The notes beneath the pieces were generated by a model, which saw only the letters and a program-made list of their open reading frames with translations, ran no database searches and had not been told where the DNA came from. Source: Myxococcus guangdongensis (lineage in GTDB: Bacteria > Myxococcota > Myxococcia > Myxococcales > Myxococcaceae). From it: DNA of 64,000 nt. Below are positions 26,980-36,274 of the stretch, piece after piece. Position numbers and translations under genes: made by a program. The number at the start of each line of letters is the position of its first letter. Positions within the stretch are counted from its first letter, which is position 1. The stretch spans positions 1,054,001 to 1,118,000 of the forward strand of contig NZ_JAJVKW010000001.1 in assembly GCF_024198255.1 (NCBI RefSeq), in the 5' to 3' direction.

Positions 26980-28260
26980 ATGGAAAGCAACGCACCGTCC
27001 TCCGCGCCGTCTCTCGCCAGTGACAAGCCCGGACTGTTCGCGCGCTTCGGTCCTGGCATCCTCGTCGCCGCCACGGGTGTCGGCGCTGGCGACCTGCTCA
27101 CCGCCAGCCTCGGAGGCTCCGCGGTGGGTGTGTCCATCTTGTGGGCCGCCGTCGTGGGCTCGGTGCTCAAGGGCTTCCTCAACGAAGGCGTGGCCCGCTG
27201 GCAGCTCGCCACCGGCACCACCGTGCTGGAGGGCTGGGCGCGCATGAGCGCGGGCCTGCGCTACGTCTTCTTCATCTACCTGCTCGGCTGGAGCTTCTTC
27301 ACGGGCGGCGCGCTCATCTCCGCATGCGGCGCGGCGGGGGATGCGCTGTGGCCCCTGGCCAGTGACTCGGAGACGTCACGCCGGCTGTGGGGCGTGATTC
27401 ATTCGGTGGTGGGGCTGGCGCTCGTGGGCCTGGGCGGCTTCCGGCTCTTCGAGAAGCTGATGGCCGCCTGCATCGCGCTGATGTTCGGCGCGGTGCTCTT
27501 CACCGCCCTCGCCTCGGAGCCGGACTGGGCCGCCGCCGCGCGCGGGCTCGTCATCCCCTCGCTTCCCGACCAGGGCGCGCCCTGGGTGCTGGGCCTGCTG
27601 GGCGGCGTGGGCGGCACCGTGACGATGCTCTCCTACGGCTACTGGATTCGGGAGAAGGGCCGCGAGGGCCCGAGTGGCCTGCGCATCTGTCAGACGGACC
27701 TGGCCGTGGGCTACGCGCTCACGGGGATGTTCGGCGTCGCCATGGTCATCATCGGCTCCACGCTCCAGTTGGAGGGCACGGGCCTGCGGGTCGCCAGCCT
27801 GCTCGCGACGCGGCTGGAGGCCATCATCGGTCCGGTGGGCTACTGGGTGTTCCTCGGCGGCTTCTGGGCCGCGGTGTTCTCCAGCCTGCTGGGCGTCTGG
27901 GAGGGCATCCCCTACCTCTTCGCGGACTTCCTGCGCATCCAGCGCGGAGAGGCCCGGGGCCTCGTGGACCTGCGGACGACGCGCGCGTGGAAGGGCTACC
28001 TGGTGGCGCTCTCCCTCGTGCCGCTGCCCATGCTGTGGGCGCCGCTGCAGCGCGCGCAGCTCGCCTATGCCGTGGTGGGCGCGCTGTTCATGCCGCTGCT
28101 CGCCGTCACTCTTTTGTGGCTGAACAACCGGCGTGACTGGGTGGGCCCGCTGCGCAACGGCTGGCTCGTCAACGCCGCGCTCGTCGCCACGCTGGTGCTG
28201 TTCGTCGTCATCGGGTTCGACGAGGCGGTCGACGCGCTGCGCAAACTGAGGATCCGTTGA
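26980..28260 (+). CDS. Nramp-superfamily transporter with non-canonical metal site
   Basis: The 426-aa integral membrane protein has about eleven hydrophobic helices and the Nramp start GPGILVAATGVGAGD. Classical Nramp has DPGN in TM1; here that stretch is GAGD, and TM6 has SYGYWI rather than the usual A-x-x-MPH. The divalent-metal coordination is therefore not the classical Mn/Fe set. The substrate is unknown; an Nramp-related Mg or other cation carrier is possible. The ATG at 26980 fits the length. Confidence 0.78.
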   Translation: MESNAPSSAPSLASDKPGLFARFGPGILVAATGVGAGDLLTASLGGSAVGVSILWAAVVGSVLKGFLNEGVARWQLATGTTVLEGWARMSAGLRYVFFIYLLGWSFFTGGALISACGAAGDALWPLASDSETSRRLWGVIHSVVGLALVGLGGFRLFEKLMAACIALMFGAVLFTALASEPDWAAAARGLVIPSLPDQGAPWVLGLLGGVGGTVTMLSYGYWIREKGREGPSGLRICQTDLAVGYALTGMFGVAMVIIGSTLQLEGTGLRVASLLATRLEAIIGPVGYWVFLGGFWAAVFSSLLGVWEGIPYLFADFLRIQRGEARGLVDLRTTRAWKGYLVALSLVPLPMLWAPLQRAQLAYAVVGALFMPLLAVTLLWLNNRRDWVGPLRNGWLVNAALVATLVLFVVIGFDEAVDALRKLRIR

Positions 28261-28453
28261 GGGCGGTGCACGCGGCGGGACACTGGAACGAACGGGAGTT
28301 CAGGCGCCGGTGTCGAAGCGCACGGATGTGCACTTACGGTCTTTGTGTCGCGCGGCCTCCAGGCGGGCGGGCGACAGCCCATCCCCCAGCCATGACGCTC
28401 GGAGTAGGCTTTCGAACGCGGATGGTGGATCTTCCACGCCCCGGGAGGGACAC

Positions 28454-29050
28454 ATGAAGCGCTGGAGCATGGTGCTGGCAGTGGCGGCGGTGAGCGTGAG
28501 CTGCCAGGACGGCAAGAAAGAGGACCGCATCACGCGGGCGCAGGTCCGCAAGACGGGGCCCGCGACGATGGAGGTCATCCCCTCCGCCGGGCAGCTTCCG
28601 TACTGCATGCTCTACACGGTGTCGGAGAAGGGCGTCATCCGGCAGCTCACGCTGACGCGCGAGAACCGCTCCATCCGCTGCGACGCGAACAAGCCCGTCG
28701 CCAACACCAGCTTCCGCGTCCCGACGCAGGAGGGGAAGGTCAAGGTCTACATCTTCTTCTCCGACGAGCGCATCCCCGCGGGCCCCGTCGCGCAGCAGCT
28801 CTACGACTTGCGCGGGCAGGACCGCATCAGCGCCATGGACCTGCGGCTGCCGGGACGCGTGTTCGTGGAGACGATGGACTTCGTCCCGGAGGAAGGCACC
28901 GCGGAGATCACGGGCGCGGTGGTGGGCACCCACGGCGAGGTGACGGACTCGGGCTCCGGCGCCACTCCGGACCAGGACCTCGGCGCCACGGTGCTCGGTG
29001 ACGGAGGGACCGCGGGCACCCAGCCGGCGGCGGCGGACGAAGGGACCTGA
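28454..29050 (+). CDS. Lipoprotein of unknown function
   Basis: The 198-aa product has a lipoprotein signal (VLAVAAVSVSC), a middle domain of about 110 residues with no recognised family (PYCMLYTVSEKGVIRQLTL), and a low-complexity Gly/Ala/Asp tail. The ATG at 28454 follows GGGAGGG. It is upstream of a hairpin cluster and convergent with the alcohol dehydrogenase. Confidence 0.72.
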   Translation: MKRWSMVLAVAAVSVSCQDGKKEDRITRAQVRKTGPATMEVIPSAGQLPYCMLYTVSEKGVIRQLTLTRENRSIRCDANKPVANTSFRVPTQEGKVKVYIFFSDERIPAGPVAQQLYDLRGQDRISAMDLRLPGRVFVETMDFVPEEGTAEITGAVVGTHGEVTDSGSGATPDQDLGATVLGDGGTAGTQPAAADEGT

Positions 29051-29060
29051 GCTCGACACC

Positions 29061-29210
29061 CGAGGAGGACGCGAGACCTCCTCGACGCATGTCGCTCGTG
29101 TCACGCCACGTGGGAGCCTGAGCCCCCCGAGCCGGACGCAGACCGGCTCGAAGCGTGTCGCTCGCACCGCGCCTCGGCACATCACCCGAGGAGGTCCGGA
29201 GCCCTCCTCG
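29061..29210. terminator. Cluster of three hairpins between convergent genes
   Basis: Three perfect 8-bp stems occur: CGAGGAGG/CCTCCTCG at 29061-29084, CGAGCCGG/CCGGCTCG at 29128-29150, and CGAGGAGG/CCTCCTCG at 29187-29210. The first two are each followed by a diverged copy of CGACGCATGTCGCTCG. The likely role is a bidirectional terminator, or an array of a small repeat element. Confidence 0.6.
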
Positions 29211-29227
29211 AGCCCTCTACCCCCGCG

Positions 29228-30412
29228 TCACCAGGCCTCGCGGGCCATGGCCAGCAGGTCCGCCTCGGTCACCTTGCGCGGATTGCTCAGGTGCGAGGCG
29301 TCCAGGAAGCCCTTCTGCGCGATGTGCGGCAAGTCCTCCTCGCGCACGCCCACGTCCCGCAGCCGCGCGGGAATCCCGATGGCCGCGTTGAGCTTGCGAA
29401 CCTGCTCGATGGCGTTGCTCGCGAGCACCTCCTCACGCGCGTTGGAGGTGTCTCCCATCGCCACCGCCACACGGGCCAGCCTGGCCGTGCTCGCCGCGCG
29501 GTTGAACTCCATCACCACCGGCAGCACCACCGCGTTGGCCAGACCATGGTGCACGCCGGAGATGGGCGTCAGCGCATGCGCCAGCGCGTGACACGCCCCC
29601 AGGCCCTTCTGGAAGGCCATGGCCCCCTGCATCGCGGCCACCATCATGTCCGTGCGCGCCGCCAGGTTCGTCCCCTCGCGCACCGCCGTCACCAGCGAGC
29701 GGCCCACGCGGTGGATGCCGTCGATGGCCACCGCGTCCGCCAACGGATGGAAGCCCTGCGACAGGTACGCCTCCAGGCAATGCGTGAAGGCATCCATGCC
29801 CGTGGCCGCGGTGACCCCCGGAGGCAGCCCCAGCGTCAGCTCCGGGTCCACGATGGCGGCGCCCGGCAGCAGGTGCGGACTGAAGATGACCGTCTTGCGG
29901 CCCGTGTCCGCCAGCGTCACCACGCCCGAGCGCCCCACCTCCGAGCCCGTGCCCGCGGTGGTCGGAATCGCGATGAGCGGCGGCAGGTCGTCCTTCACGT
30001 ACTGGTCGCCGCCCTTGGCGTCGTCATAGCGGCTGAGCGGCGGCTCGTGCGTGGTGAGCAACTGCACCAGCTTGCCCGCGTCCAGCGCGCTGCCTCCGCC
30101 CAGGGCGATGAGCCCGTCGCAGTCGTTCTGCCGGTAGACCTCGAGGCCCGCGAAGACGTCCTTCTCCGTGGGGTTGGGCTCCACCTTGTCGAAGACCGCG
30201 CACGGCAGGCCCGCCGTCTTGAGCACCTCCAGCACGCGGGAGACCAGGCCCGCCTTCACCACGCCCGCGTCCGTCACCAGCAGGGGGCGCTTCATCTTCA
30301 GCCGCTGCGCCTGGGCGGGCAGCCGCTGGAGGGCTCCCGCGCCGAGGACGATGCGGGTGGGCCACGCCATCTCGGTGACACGGGGCTCGGTGGGGATGTC
30401 GAACGGCTTCAT
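29228..30412 (-). CDS. Iron-containing alcohol dehydrogenase
   Basis: The 394-aa group III dehydrogenase has a nucleotide-binding GGGSALDAGK motif and TTAGTGSEVG. The four metal ligands are all present at the spacing of FucO: Asp207, His211, His275 and His289. It reduces aldehydes or oxidises alcohols (for example 4-hydroxybutyrate) with NAD(P). The start ATG at 30412 follows GAGGAA, 23 bp after the stop of the glutamine synthetase homologue. It is the last gene of a three-gene minus-strand operon. Confidence 0.92.
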   Translation of the reverse strand: MKPFDIPTEPRVTEMAWPTRIVLGAGALQRLPAQAQRLKMKRPLLVTDAGVVKAGLVSRVLEVLKTAGLPCAVFDKVEPNPTEKDVFAGLEVYRQNDCDGLIALGGGSALDAGKLVQLLTTHEPPLSRYDDAKGGDQYVKDDLPPLIAIPTTAGTGSEVGRSGVVTLADTGRKTVIFSPHLLPGAAIVDPELTLGLPPGVTAATGMDAFTHCLEAYLSQGFHPLADAVAIDGIHRVGRSLVTAVREGTNLAARTDMMVAAMQGAMAFQKGLGACHALAHALTPISGVHHGLANAVVLPVVMEFNRAASTARLARVAVAMGDTSNAREEVLASNAIEQVRKLNAAIGIPARLRDVGVREEDLPHIAQKGFLDASHLSNPRKVTEADLLAMAREAW

Positions 30413-30435
30413 CTCGGGTTCCTCCCTCGGGCTCA

Positions 30436-31902
30436 TCAGATGAGCTCCAGGTAGCGCTCCAACTCCCAGCTGGTGACGGCGCGCTCGTACTGGCGCACCT
30501 CCCACTCGCGCGTGCGCACGAAGTGGTCCACGAAGCCCTCGCCCAGAATCTCCCGGGCGCGCTCGCTCTGCTTGAGCAGGCTCACCGCGTCCTTGAGGTT
30601 GCGCGGCAGGGGCGCGGCCTCGTGGGACGCGTACGCGTTGGCGTTGCACGCGGGCGGCGGCTCGATTTCGTTCTCGATGCCCCACAGGCCCGCGGCCAGG
30701 CTCACCGCCATGCCGATGTACGCGTTCATGTCCGCGCCCAGCTGGCGGTACTCGATGCGCATCGCCTTGGCGCTCTCGCCGATGACGCGCACCGCGCAGG
30801 TGCGGTTCTCCAGGCCCCACGCCGCGGTGGTGGGCGCCCAGGTGTTCTCCACGCTGCGCTTGTAGCTGTTGATGGTGGGCCAGTAGAGCGCCGTCAGCTC
30901 CGGCATCAGCGCAATCTGCCCGCCGATGTAGTGCCGCATCAGCCGGCTCATCCCGTGCGGCGCGCCCTCTTCATGGAAGAGGTTGTGCTCGCCCTTCGGG
31001 TCCCACAGCGACTGGTGCACGTGCCCCGAACAGCCCGGCAGCTTCGCGTTCACCTTCGCCATGAAGCACGCGGACAGGCCCTGGCGCGCGCACAGCTCCT
31101 TCACCACCGTCTTGAAGAGCGCCGCCTTGTCCGCGGAGCGCTCCACGTCGTCATAGCGGATGGCCGCCTCGAACACGCCGGGGCCCGTCTCCGTGTGGAA
31201 GCCCTCGATGTCCAAACCGAAGCCGTTGCACCCGTCGATGAGCGAGTGCACCAGCGGCGCGTTCATCGACGTGCGCAGCCACGAGTAGCCGAACATGCCG
31301 GGCGTCAGCGGCGTCAGGTCCTGGAAGCCCTTCTCCCGGAGCGTGTGCGGCTGCTCCTTGAAGATGAAGAACTCGTACTCGGCGCCGAAGCGCGGCAGGT
31401 AGCCCTGCTCACGCGCGCGCGCCGCCACCTTCTGCAACAGCTGCCGCGGGCTCGCCTCGAACGGGGTGCCGTCCGCGTTGACGAAGTCCAACAGGAACGC
31501 CGCGGTGTCCGGCTCCCACGGAATCATCCGCCCCGTGGACAGGTCCACCGTGGCGTGCGCGTCCGGGTAGCCGGTGTGCCAGCCCGTCACCTGCGTGTTG
31601 TCGAGCAGCTCGTCGCCCAAGTCCCAACCGAAGACGACGTCACAGAATCCCAGCCCGCTCTTGGCGGCGCTGAGGAACTTGTCCACAGAGATGTACTTGC
31701 CGCGCCAGACGCCATCGATGTCGACGGCGCCGACCTTCACCTTCTTCGCGCCGCGCTCGTCCAGCCAGCGCCGCATCGAGTCCGCGCCACCCGAGTCCCG
31801 GGGCACGGCGGCGCCGCGCACCGGCCCCCCGCGCTCCTTCGCGCGAGCCCTGCGAGCCACGGCCGGGTGCGTGAGTACCTTCGCCTTGGAACGGGTCGGC
31901 AT
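30436..31902 (-). CDS. Glutamine synthetase-like gamma-glutamyl-amine ligase (PuuA type)
   Basis: The 488-aa protein has the glutamine synthetase beta-grasp and catalytic domains: FGAEYEFFIF (ATP/metal site), GCSGHVHQSLWD, NSYKRSVENTWAPTTAAWGLENRTCAVRV in pieces, and RIEYRQLGADMNAYI. Residues differ from true GlnA in ways seen in PuuA/IpuC enzymes, which link glutamate to amines. Its operon mates are an aldehyde dehydrogenase (31 bp upstream) and an alcohol dehydrogenase, and a class I amidotransferase is divergent, as in gamma-glutamylated amine degradation. The Arg-rich N-terminal extension before MPTRSKAKVL is not coding. The amine is unknown. Confidence 0.85.
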   Translation of the reverse strand: MPTRSKAKVLTHPAVARRARAKERGGPVRGAAVPRDSGGADSMRRWLDERGAKKVKVGAVDIDGVWRGKYISVDKFLSAAKSGLGFCDVVFGWDLGDELLDNTQVTGWHTGYPDAHATVDLSTGRMIPWEPDTAAFLLDFVNADGTPFEASPRQLLQKVAARAREQGYLPRFGAEYEFFIFKEQPHTLREKGFQDLTPLTPGMFGYSWLRTSMNAPLVHSLIDGCNGFGLDIEGFHTETGPGVFEAAIRYDDVERSADKAALFKTVVKELCARQGLSACFMAKVNAKLPGCSGHVHQSLWDPKGEHNLFHEEGAPHGMSRLMRHYIGGQIALMPELTALYWPTINSYKRSVENTWAPTTAAWGLENRTCAVRVIGESAKAMRIEYRQLGADMNAYIGMAVSLAAGLWGIENEIEPPPACNANAYASHEAAPLPRNLKDAVSLLKQSERAREILGEGFVDHFVRTREWEVRQYERAVTSWELERYLELI

Positions 31903-31933
31903 CGGGACCTTCCTTCCTGGGGTGCGGGAATGC

Positions 31934-33424
31934 TCAGGTGTCCGTGGGCAGCTTCGTCCACACCGCCTTCGTCTGGAGGTAGCCCTCCAGCGCGTGGTGC
32001 GACAAATCACGGCCCCAGCCGGACTCCTTGTAGCCGCCGAACGGCGCGGCATCGTCGAACTCGTTGAAGCAGTTGATCCACACCACGCCGCTCTTCACCT
32101 TGCGAGCCAGCGCGTGCGCCTTCGCCACGTCGCGCGTCCACAGCGACGCGGCCAGTCCGTAGAGCGTGCCGTTGGCCAGCTCCAGCGCCTGCGCGTCGTC
32201 CTTGAAGCGCATGCAAGAGAGCACCGGGCCGAAGATCTCCTCCTGGGCAATTTTCATGTCCGACTTCACGTCGCCGAAGACGGTGGGCTTCATGAAGCAG
32301 CCCTTCGCCTTGGCGCTCTCCGTGTCGCGCTCGCCGCCCGCGAGCAACCTCGCGCCCTGCTGACGTCCGCTCTCCACGTAGCCCAGGATGGTGTCGAGCT
32401 GCTTCTGGCTCACCTGCGCGCCCATCTCCGTGGTCGGGTCCAACGGGTCGCCCACGCGCAGCTTCTTCGCGCGCTCGGCGAGCCGGCCCACGAACTCGTC
32501 GTAGATGCCGTCCTGCACCAGCACGCGGCTGCCCGCGTTGCACGTCTCACCCTTGTTGCCGAAGATGCCCCAGAAGCACGCCTCCACCGCGCGGTCCATG
32601 TCCGCGTCGGAGAAGACGACCTGCGGACTCTTGCCGCCCAGCTCCAGCGTCAGCTTCTTCAGGTTGCTGCCCGCCGACGCCTGCATCAGCCGGCGCGCGG
32701 TGCGGCCCGAGCCGGTGAAGGAGATCTTGTCCACGTCCGGGTGCCGCGCGAGCGCCTCGCCCGCGGGGTCTCCGTAGCCGGGCACCACGTTGAGCACGCC
32801 GGGCGGGAAGCCCGCCTCCAGCGCGAGCGCTCCCAGCTTCATCGCGGTGAGCGGCGTCATCTCGGAGGGCTTCACCACCACGGTGCAGCCGGCGGCGAGC
32901 GCGGGGCCCAGCTTCCAGCACAGGATGCACGTGGGATAGTTCCAGGGGACAATCAGGCCCGCCACGCCCACCGGCTCCTTGAGCACGTAGGTGTGGAAGG
33001 GCCCGTCCACCGGCAGCACCTCGCCATGCACCTTGTCCGCCCAGTCCGCGAAGTACGCGAGCGTGCCGGCGCCCGGCGCCACGTCCCCGCGGATGGCGTC
33101 GCGGAACGTCTTGCCGTTGTTGAGCGACTCGACGAGCGCGAACTCCTCGCGCCGCTGCCAGAGCAGGTCGGAGAGCTTTCGGATGAGCTTGCCGCGCTCG
33201 CGGGCGGACATCTTGCTCCACGGGCCAGACTCGAACGCGCGCCGGGCGGCCTTCACCGCGCGGTCCACGTCCGCCGTGGTGGCGCTGGGCACGTCACACA
33301 CCTTCTCACCCGTGGCGGGGTTCACCACCGGAAAGGTGCCCCCTTCGATGGGGTCCACACCTTGTCCGTCGATGAGCAACTGCAGGACGGGCAGCCGTGG
33401 GGAGAGGGAGCGTGCATCAATCAT
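31934..33424 (-). CDS. NAD(P)-dependent aldehyde dehydrogenase
   Basis: The 496-aa protein has the oxyanion-hole Asn162 (PWNYP), general base Glu261 (LELGGKSP) and catalytic Cys295 (GETCNAG). The C-terminal oligomerisation region is complete. In the context of PuuA- and PuuC-type genes it probably oxidises gamma-glutamyl-aminoaldehyde to the acid. It is the first gene of the minus-strand operon, with the amidotransferase gene divergent across 106 bp. Confidence 0.93.
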   Translation of the reverse strand: MIDARSLSPRLPVLQLLIDGQGVDPIEGGTFPVVNPATGEKVCDVPSATTADVDRAVKAARRAFESGPWSKMSARERGKLIRKLSDLLWQRREEFALVESLNNGKTFRDAIRGDVAPGAGTLAYFADWADKVHGEVLPVDGPFHTYVLKEPVGVAGLIVPWNYPTCILCWKLGPALAAGCTVVVKPSEMTPLTAMKLGALALEAGFPPGVLNVVPGYGDPAGEALARHPDVDKISFTGSGRTARRLMQASAGSNLKKLTLELGGKSPQVVFSDADMDRAVEACFWGIFGNKGETCNAGSRVLVQDGIYDEFVGRLAERAKKLRVGDPLDPTTEMGAQVSQKQLDTILGYVESGRQQGARLLAGGERDTESAKAKGCFMKPTVFGDVKSDMKIAQEEIFGPVLSCMRFKDDAQALELANGTLYGLAASLWTRDVAKAHALARKVKSGVVWINCFNEFDDAAPFGGYKESGWGRDLSHHALEGYLQTKAVWTKLPTDT

Positions 33425-33530
33425 GGGGATTCCTCGGGGCGCACGAAGGCGTTCCAGACGGATTGGCCAGGAGCGAACACAGGTGGCACGACAGGGTAGG
33501 AATGACGTCCAGACGCGGCAACCTGCGGCG

Positions 33531-34268
33531 GTGAAGAACGTCTTGTTGCTGAAAGCCGGCGAGGCGGCCGTGTCCGTGCGCCTCAGTGTGGGTGATTACG
33601 AGCAGTGGTTCCTGCGCACCATTGGACTGGAGGGTCATCGCTTCGACATCCTTCCCATACATCGCGACGCCCCCCTGCCCCGCGACGCGCGCGGCTACGA
33701 CGCGGTGATGATGACGGGCTCACCGTTGTCGGTGACTCAGCTCGCGCCGTGGATGGAGCGCGCCGCGGACTTCATGCTCGACGCGGCCGAGGCGGGCACG
33801 CCGGTGCTCGGCGTGTGCTTCGGTCACCAGCTGCTCGCGCATGCCTACGGCGGACAGGTGGCGCGCAATCCGCGCGGACGTGAGACGGGCACGGTGCAGG
33901 TGCGCCTCACCGAGGAGGGGCGCCAGGACGCGCTGTTCGACGGCGTGCCGGAGCTCTTCGCCACCCAGGCCACGCACGAGGACATCGTCACGCGCATGCC
34001 CGAGGGTGCCCGGGTGCTCGCGGGCAACGACAACACGGCCACGCAGGCGCTCGCCTTCCGCCCCAATGTCCGGGGCGTGCAGTTCCACCCGGAGGCGGGC
34101 CCCGACGCACTGCGCGCCGTCATCGACGCCCGGCGTGACGGCCTGGAGAAGGAAGCGCTGGCGCGGGGGCGCGCGCCCGGCGAGGAGGTGCCGAGGCTCT
34201 TGGCGGGCCTTGCTCCCGCTCCCTTCGGGCGCCGAATCCTGATGAACTTCCTGGAGCGCTTCACCTGA
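33531..34268 (+). CDS. Class I glutamine amidotransferase
   Basis: The 245-aa enzyme has the full catalytic triad of the class I glutaminase family: Cys96 in GVCFGHQ and His186/Glu188 in GVQFHPEAG. It is GuaA/GMP-synthase-like rather than the PuuD-C26 type. In this locus it may hydrolyse gamma-glutamyl-linked acids released from amine breakdown, completing the cycle with the PuuA- and PuuC-like enzymes. Start is GTG at 33531, since the longer frame lacks similarity. Its exact substrate is an inference from context. Confidence 0.85.
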   Translation: MKNVLLLKAGEAAVSVRLSVGDYEQWFLRTIGLEGHRFDILPIHRDAPLPRDARGYDAVMMTGSPLSVTQLAPWMERAADFMLDAAEAGTPVLGVCFGHQLLAHAYGGQVARNPRGRETGTVQVRLTEEGRQDALFDGVPELFATQATHEDIVTRMPEGARVLAGNDNTATQALAFRPNVRGVQFHPEAGPDALRAVIDARRDGLEKEALARGRAPGEEVPRLLAGLAPAPFGRRILMNFLERFT

Positions 34269-34288
34269 CCCGCTTCCCGAGGCCTCCC

Positions 34289-34786
34289 TTGCCGCGCATC
34301 CTCCTGTCCTTCCTGCTCGCCCTCCTCGTCACCTCCTGCTCGGATGGGAACCCGTGCGACCAGGCGCCTCGCTGTGATGAAGGGGAGGCGCTCAACTGCG
34401 AGACGGCCTGCGCCGTGGGCCCCTGCTCCACCGGCCCCGTGTTCCAGCAGTGTGACCGGGGCGCCACCTGCACCGTCGTCCCGGGAGACCGGAGCGACGC
34501 GCGCTTCTATCGCTCGCGGGCCGTGTGCGCGCTGAGCCTGACGCAGTGCGACCCGGCGACGGCCCCCGAGCCGGTGTGCGAGGACGGGCGCTTCGTCACC
34601 GGCTGCGGCGCGCACCGCCGGGACATCCGGGCCTTCTGCTCCCAGTCGGCGCTGTACTTCGACAAGGTGCCCACCTGCTGCATCACCGGCCCCGGGGATG
34701 GGGGAACGGATGCCGGCACGGACGCGGGAACGGGAGATGGTGGGATTCCCGACGCGGGCCCGGGCGGAGCGGACGCGGGACGTTGA
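34289..34786 (+). CDS. Cys-rich lipoprotein
   Basis: The 165-aa product starts at a TTG (34289) and has a lipobox in LLALLVTSC. The mature part has many cysteines in a spaced pattern and a Gly/Asp/Ala-rich C-terminal tail. No family is recognised. It lies 20 bp after the amidotransferase gene on the same strand. Confidence 0.68.
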   Translation: MPRILLSFLLALLVTSCSDGNPCDQAPRCDEGEALNCETACAVGPCSTGPVFQQCDRGATCTVVPGDRSDARFYRSRAVCALSLTQCDPATAPEPVCEDGRFVTGCGAHRRDIRAFCSQSALYFDKVPTCCITGPGDGGTDAGTDAGTGDGGIPDAGPGGADAGR

Positions 34787-34881
34787 GCAGCGAGCGTTCG
34801 CCGCCCCGCACGTGCTGCGCCAGGCGGGGAGGATTCACAGGTTGAGCCCGGACGGCGCCTCGCGCGTCGCTCGGGTGCGCC

Positions 34882-35673
34882 ATGAAACGTTTCCTGCCGC
34901 GCTATCGCCGGTGGAGCCGCCGGCTCAAGAGCCTCATCGGCCAGCTCCACCTGGACGCGGACGCCAACCGCATCGTCCGCAGGACGGACTTCGCCCACTG
35001 CCCCAAGCCCGTGCTGCTGCTCTACGGCTTCTTCAGCACCCGGCGGGTGTTCGAGGTGCTCGAGCAGCGGCTGCGGCGCGAGGGCTACGCGGTGTGGTCC
35101 ATCCACCTGGGCGGCGCGTTGGACCGCTTCAACACGCACGGCATCGACGCGCTGGCCGAGAAGGTGCGCGAGAAGGTGGAGCGCATGTACGCGCGCTACC
35201 CGCACATGGGGCCCTTGAGCATCATCGGCCACTCGAAGGGTGGCCTCATCGGCACGTACTACGTGAAGCGCCTGGGCGGAGACCAACGGGTGCGCAACCT
35301 CGTGACGTTGGGCACGCCGCACCAGGGCTGCCCGCTGGCGTACCTGGGCTGCGCGACGCTCGGCTGGTTCAGCCGCAGCATGTGGCAGCTGACGCCCGTG
35401 TCCCCCTTTCTGCGCCAGCTCGCCATGGGCGCGTTCCCCCGGAACGTGCGGGTGACGTCGCTCTACTCGCCCACGGACGAGGTGACGCCGTGGGCCTCCG
35501 CGCGACTGAAGGTCGATGGGCAACCCAACGTCTTCAACCACGAGCTGCCCGACGCGGGCCACGGGGAGCTGCTCACCCGCAAGTCCGTCTACCAGGTCAT
35601 CCGCCGCGAGCTGGCGGCGGGATATGGCGAGCACGCTCCGACGCTGCGCGCGCTGCCACCCTCCGCCTCTTGA
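34882..35673 (+). CDS. Alpha/beta hydrolase, lipase or PGAP1-like
   Basis: The 263-aa protein has an HxG-like start (LLLYGFFSTRRVFEVL), the nucleophile elbow GHSKGG with Ser118, LVTLGTPHQG and the late SPTDEVTPW and DAGHGELL segments that carry the acid and His of the triad. Topology is that of triacylglycerol lipases and esterases that act at membranes. No signal peptide is seen, so it may be cytoplasmic or peripheral. The substrate is unknown. Confidence 0.85.
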   Translation: MKRFLPRYRRWSRRLKSLIGQLHLDADANRIVRRTDFAHCPKPVLLLYGFFSTRRVFEVLEQRLRREGYAVWSIHLGGALDRFNTHGIDALAEKVREKVERMYARYPHMGPLSIIGHSKGGLIGTYYVKRLGGDQRVRNLVTLGTPHQGCPLAYLGCATLGWFSRSMWQLTPVSPFLRQLAMGAFPRNVRVTSLYSPTDEVTPWASARLKVDGQPNVFNHELPDAGHGELLTRKSVYQVIRRELAAGYGEHAPTLRALPPSAS

Positions 35674-35688
35674 GGTAGAGAGGGGGAC

Positions 35689-36144
35689 ATGCCCTCGCGG
35701 TGGGACCATCTCTTCGACCTGAAGCCCGTCACCCTCCTGGAGCACCTGGTGGAGGAGGTGGCGAAGCTGCTCGCGCAGGACCTGCGAAGCTGGCCGCCGC
35801 CGGTGCAGGAGGTGGACCTGGACACCGGAGGCCACTTCGCGCCCCTGTTCACCGAGCCCCGCCCGCGCCCCTCTCCCGCCGTCTACACGGAGGCCCTGCG
35901 GCTGACGCGCTGGGAGCTGTCCCACGAGACGGACGCGTATGACGACTACATGCGCCACCAGCGCTACCTGGAGCGCGGCCTGGGCCCCGACGACAGGCTG
36001 GCCCTGCTGTTCCTCTCGCGCTGGCTGACGGAGCAGATGCACGGGCTGGGCGAGGCCACCGAGGGACGGGTGAAGCGCAAGCACATGCACGAGTGCCTGG
36101 ACCGGCTGGAGCGCAAGCTGCGCCTCCAGCAGCCCTCGGCCTGA
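35689..36144 (+). CDS. Hypothetical protein
   Basis: A 151-aa protein of unknown function, 15 bp after the hydrolase gene and so likely in one operon with it. It is acidic and helical (LLEHLVEEVAKLLAQDL) and ends with a basic helix (HECLDRLERKLRLQQ). No domain is recognised. Confidence 0.68.
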   Translation: MPSRWDHLFDLKPVTLLEHLVEEVAKLLAQDLRSWPPPVQEVDLDTGGHFAPLFTEPRPRPSPAVYTEALRLTRWELSHETDAYDDYMRHQRYLERGLGPDDRLALLFLSRWLTEQMHGLGEATEGRVKRKHMHECLDRLERKLRLQQPSA

Positions 36145-36274
36145 GCAGGCCGGACCCGAGGTGGAGGGAACTTTCCGTCATCTCGGCACCCGGGCGAGCC
36201 CCTGCTTGGGGCACGAACGAGAACGAGGGCGGGCGGGCCTTGTCAGCGCGCGGGCGGTGCCATAAGCCCGAGAC

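Noticed and set aside
30436-32052. Longer N-terminus for the PuuA-like ligase
   Set aside because: The added 50 residues are Arg/Cys-rich and unlike the family, and a good RBS precedes the ATG at 31902.
33480-33510. TGGCAC near a divergent pair, possible sigma-54 promoter
   Set aside because: The -24 element matches but the -12 element (TTGCW) is absent at the right spacing.
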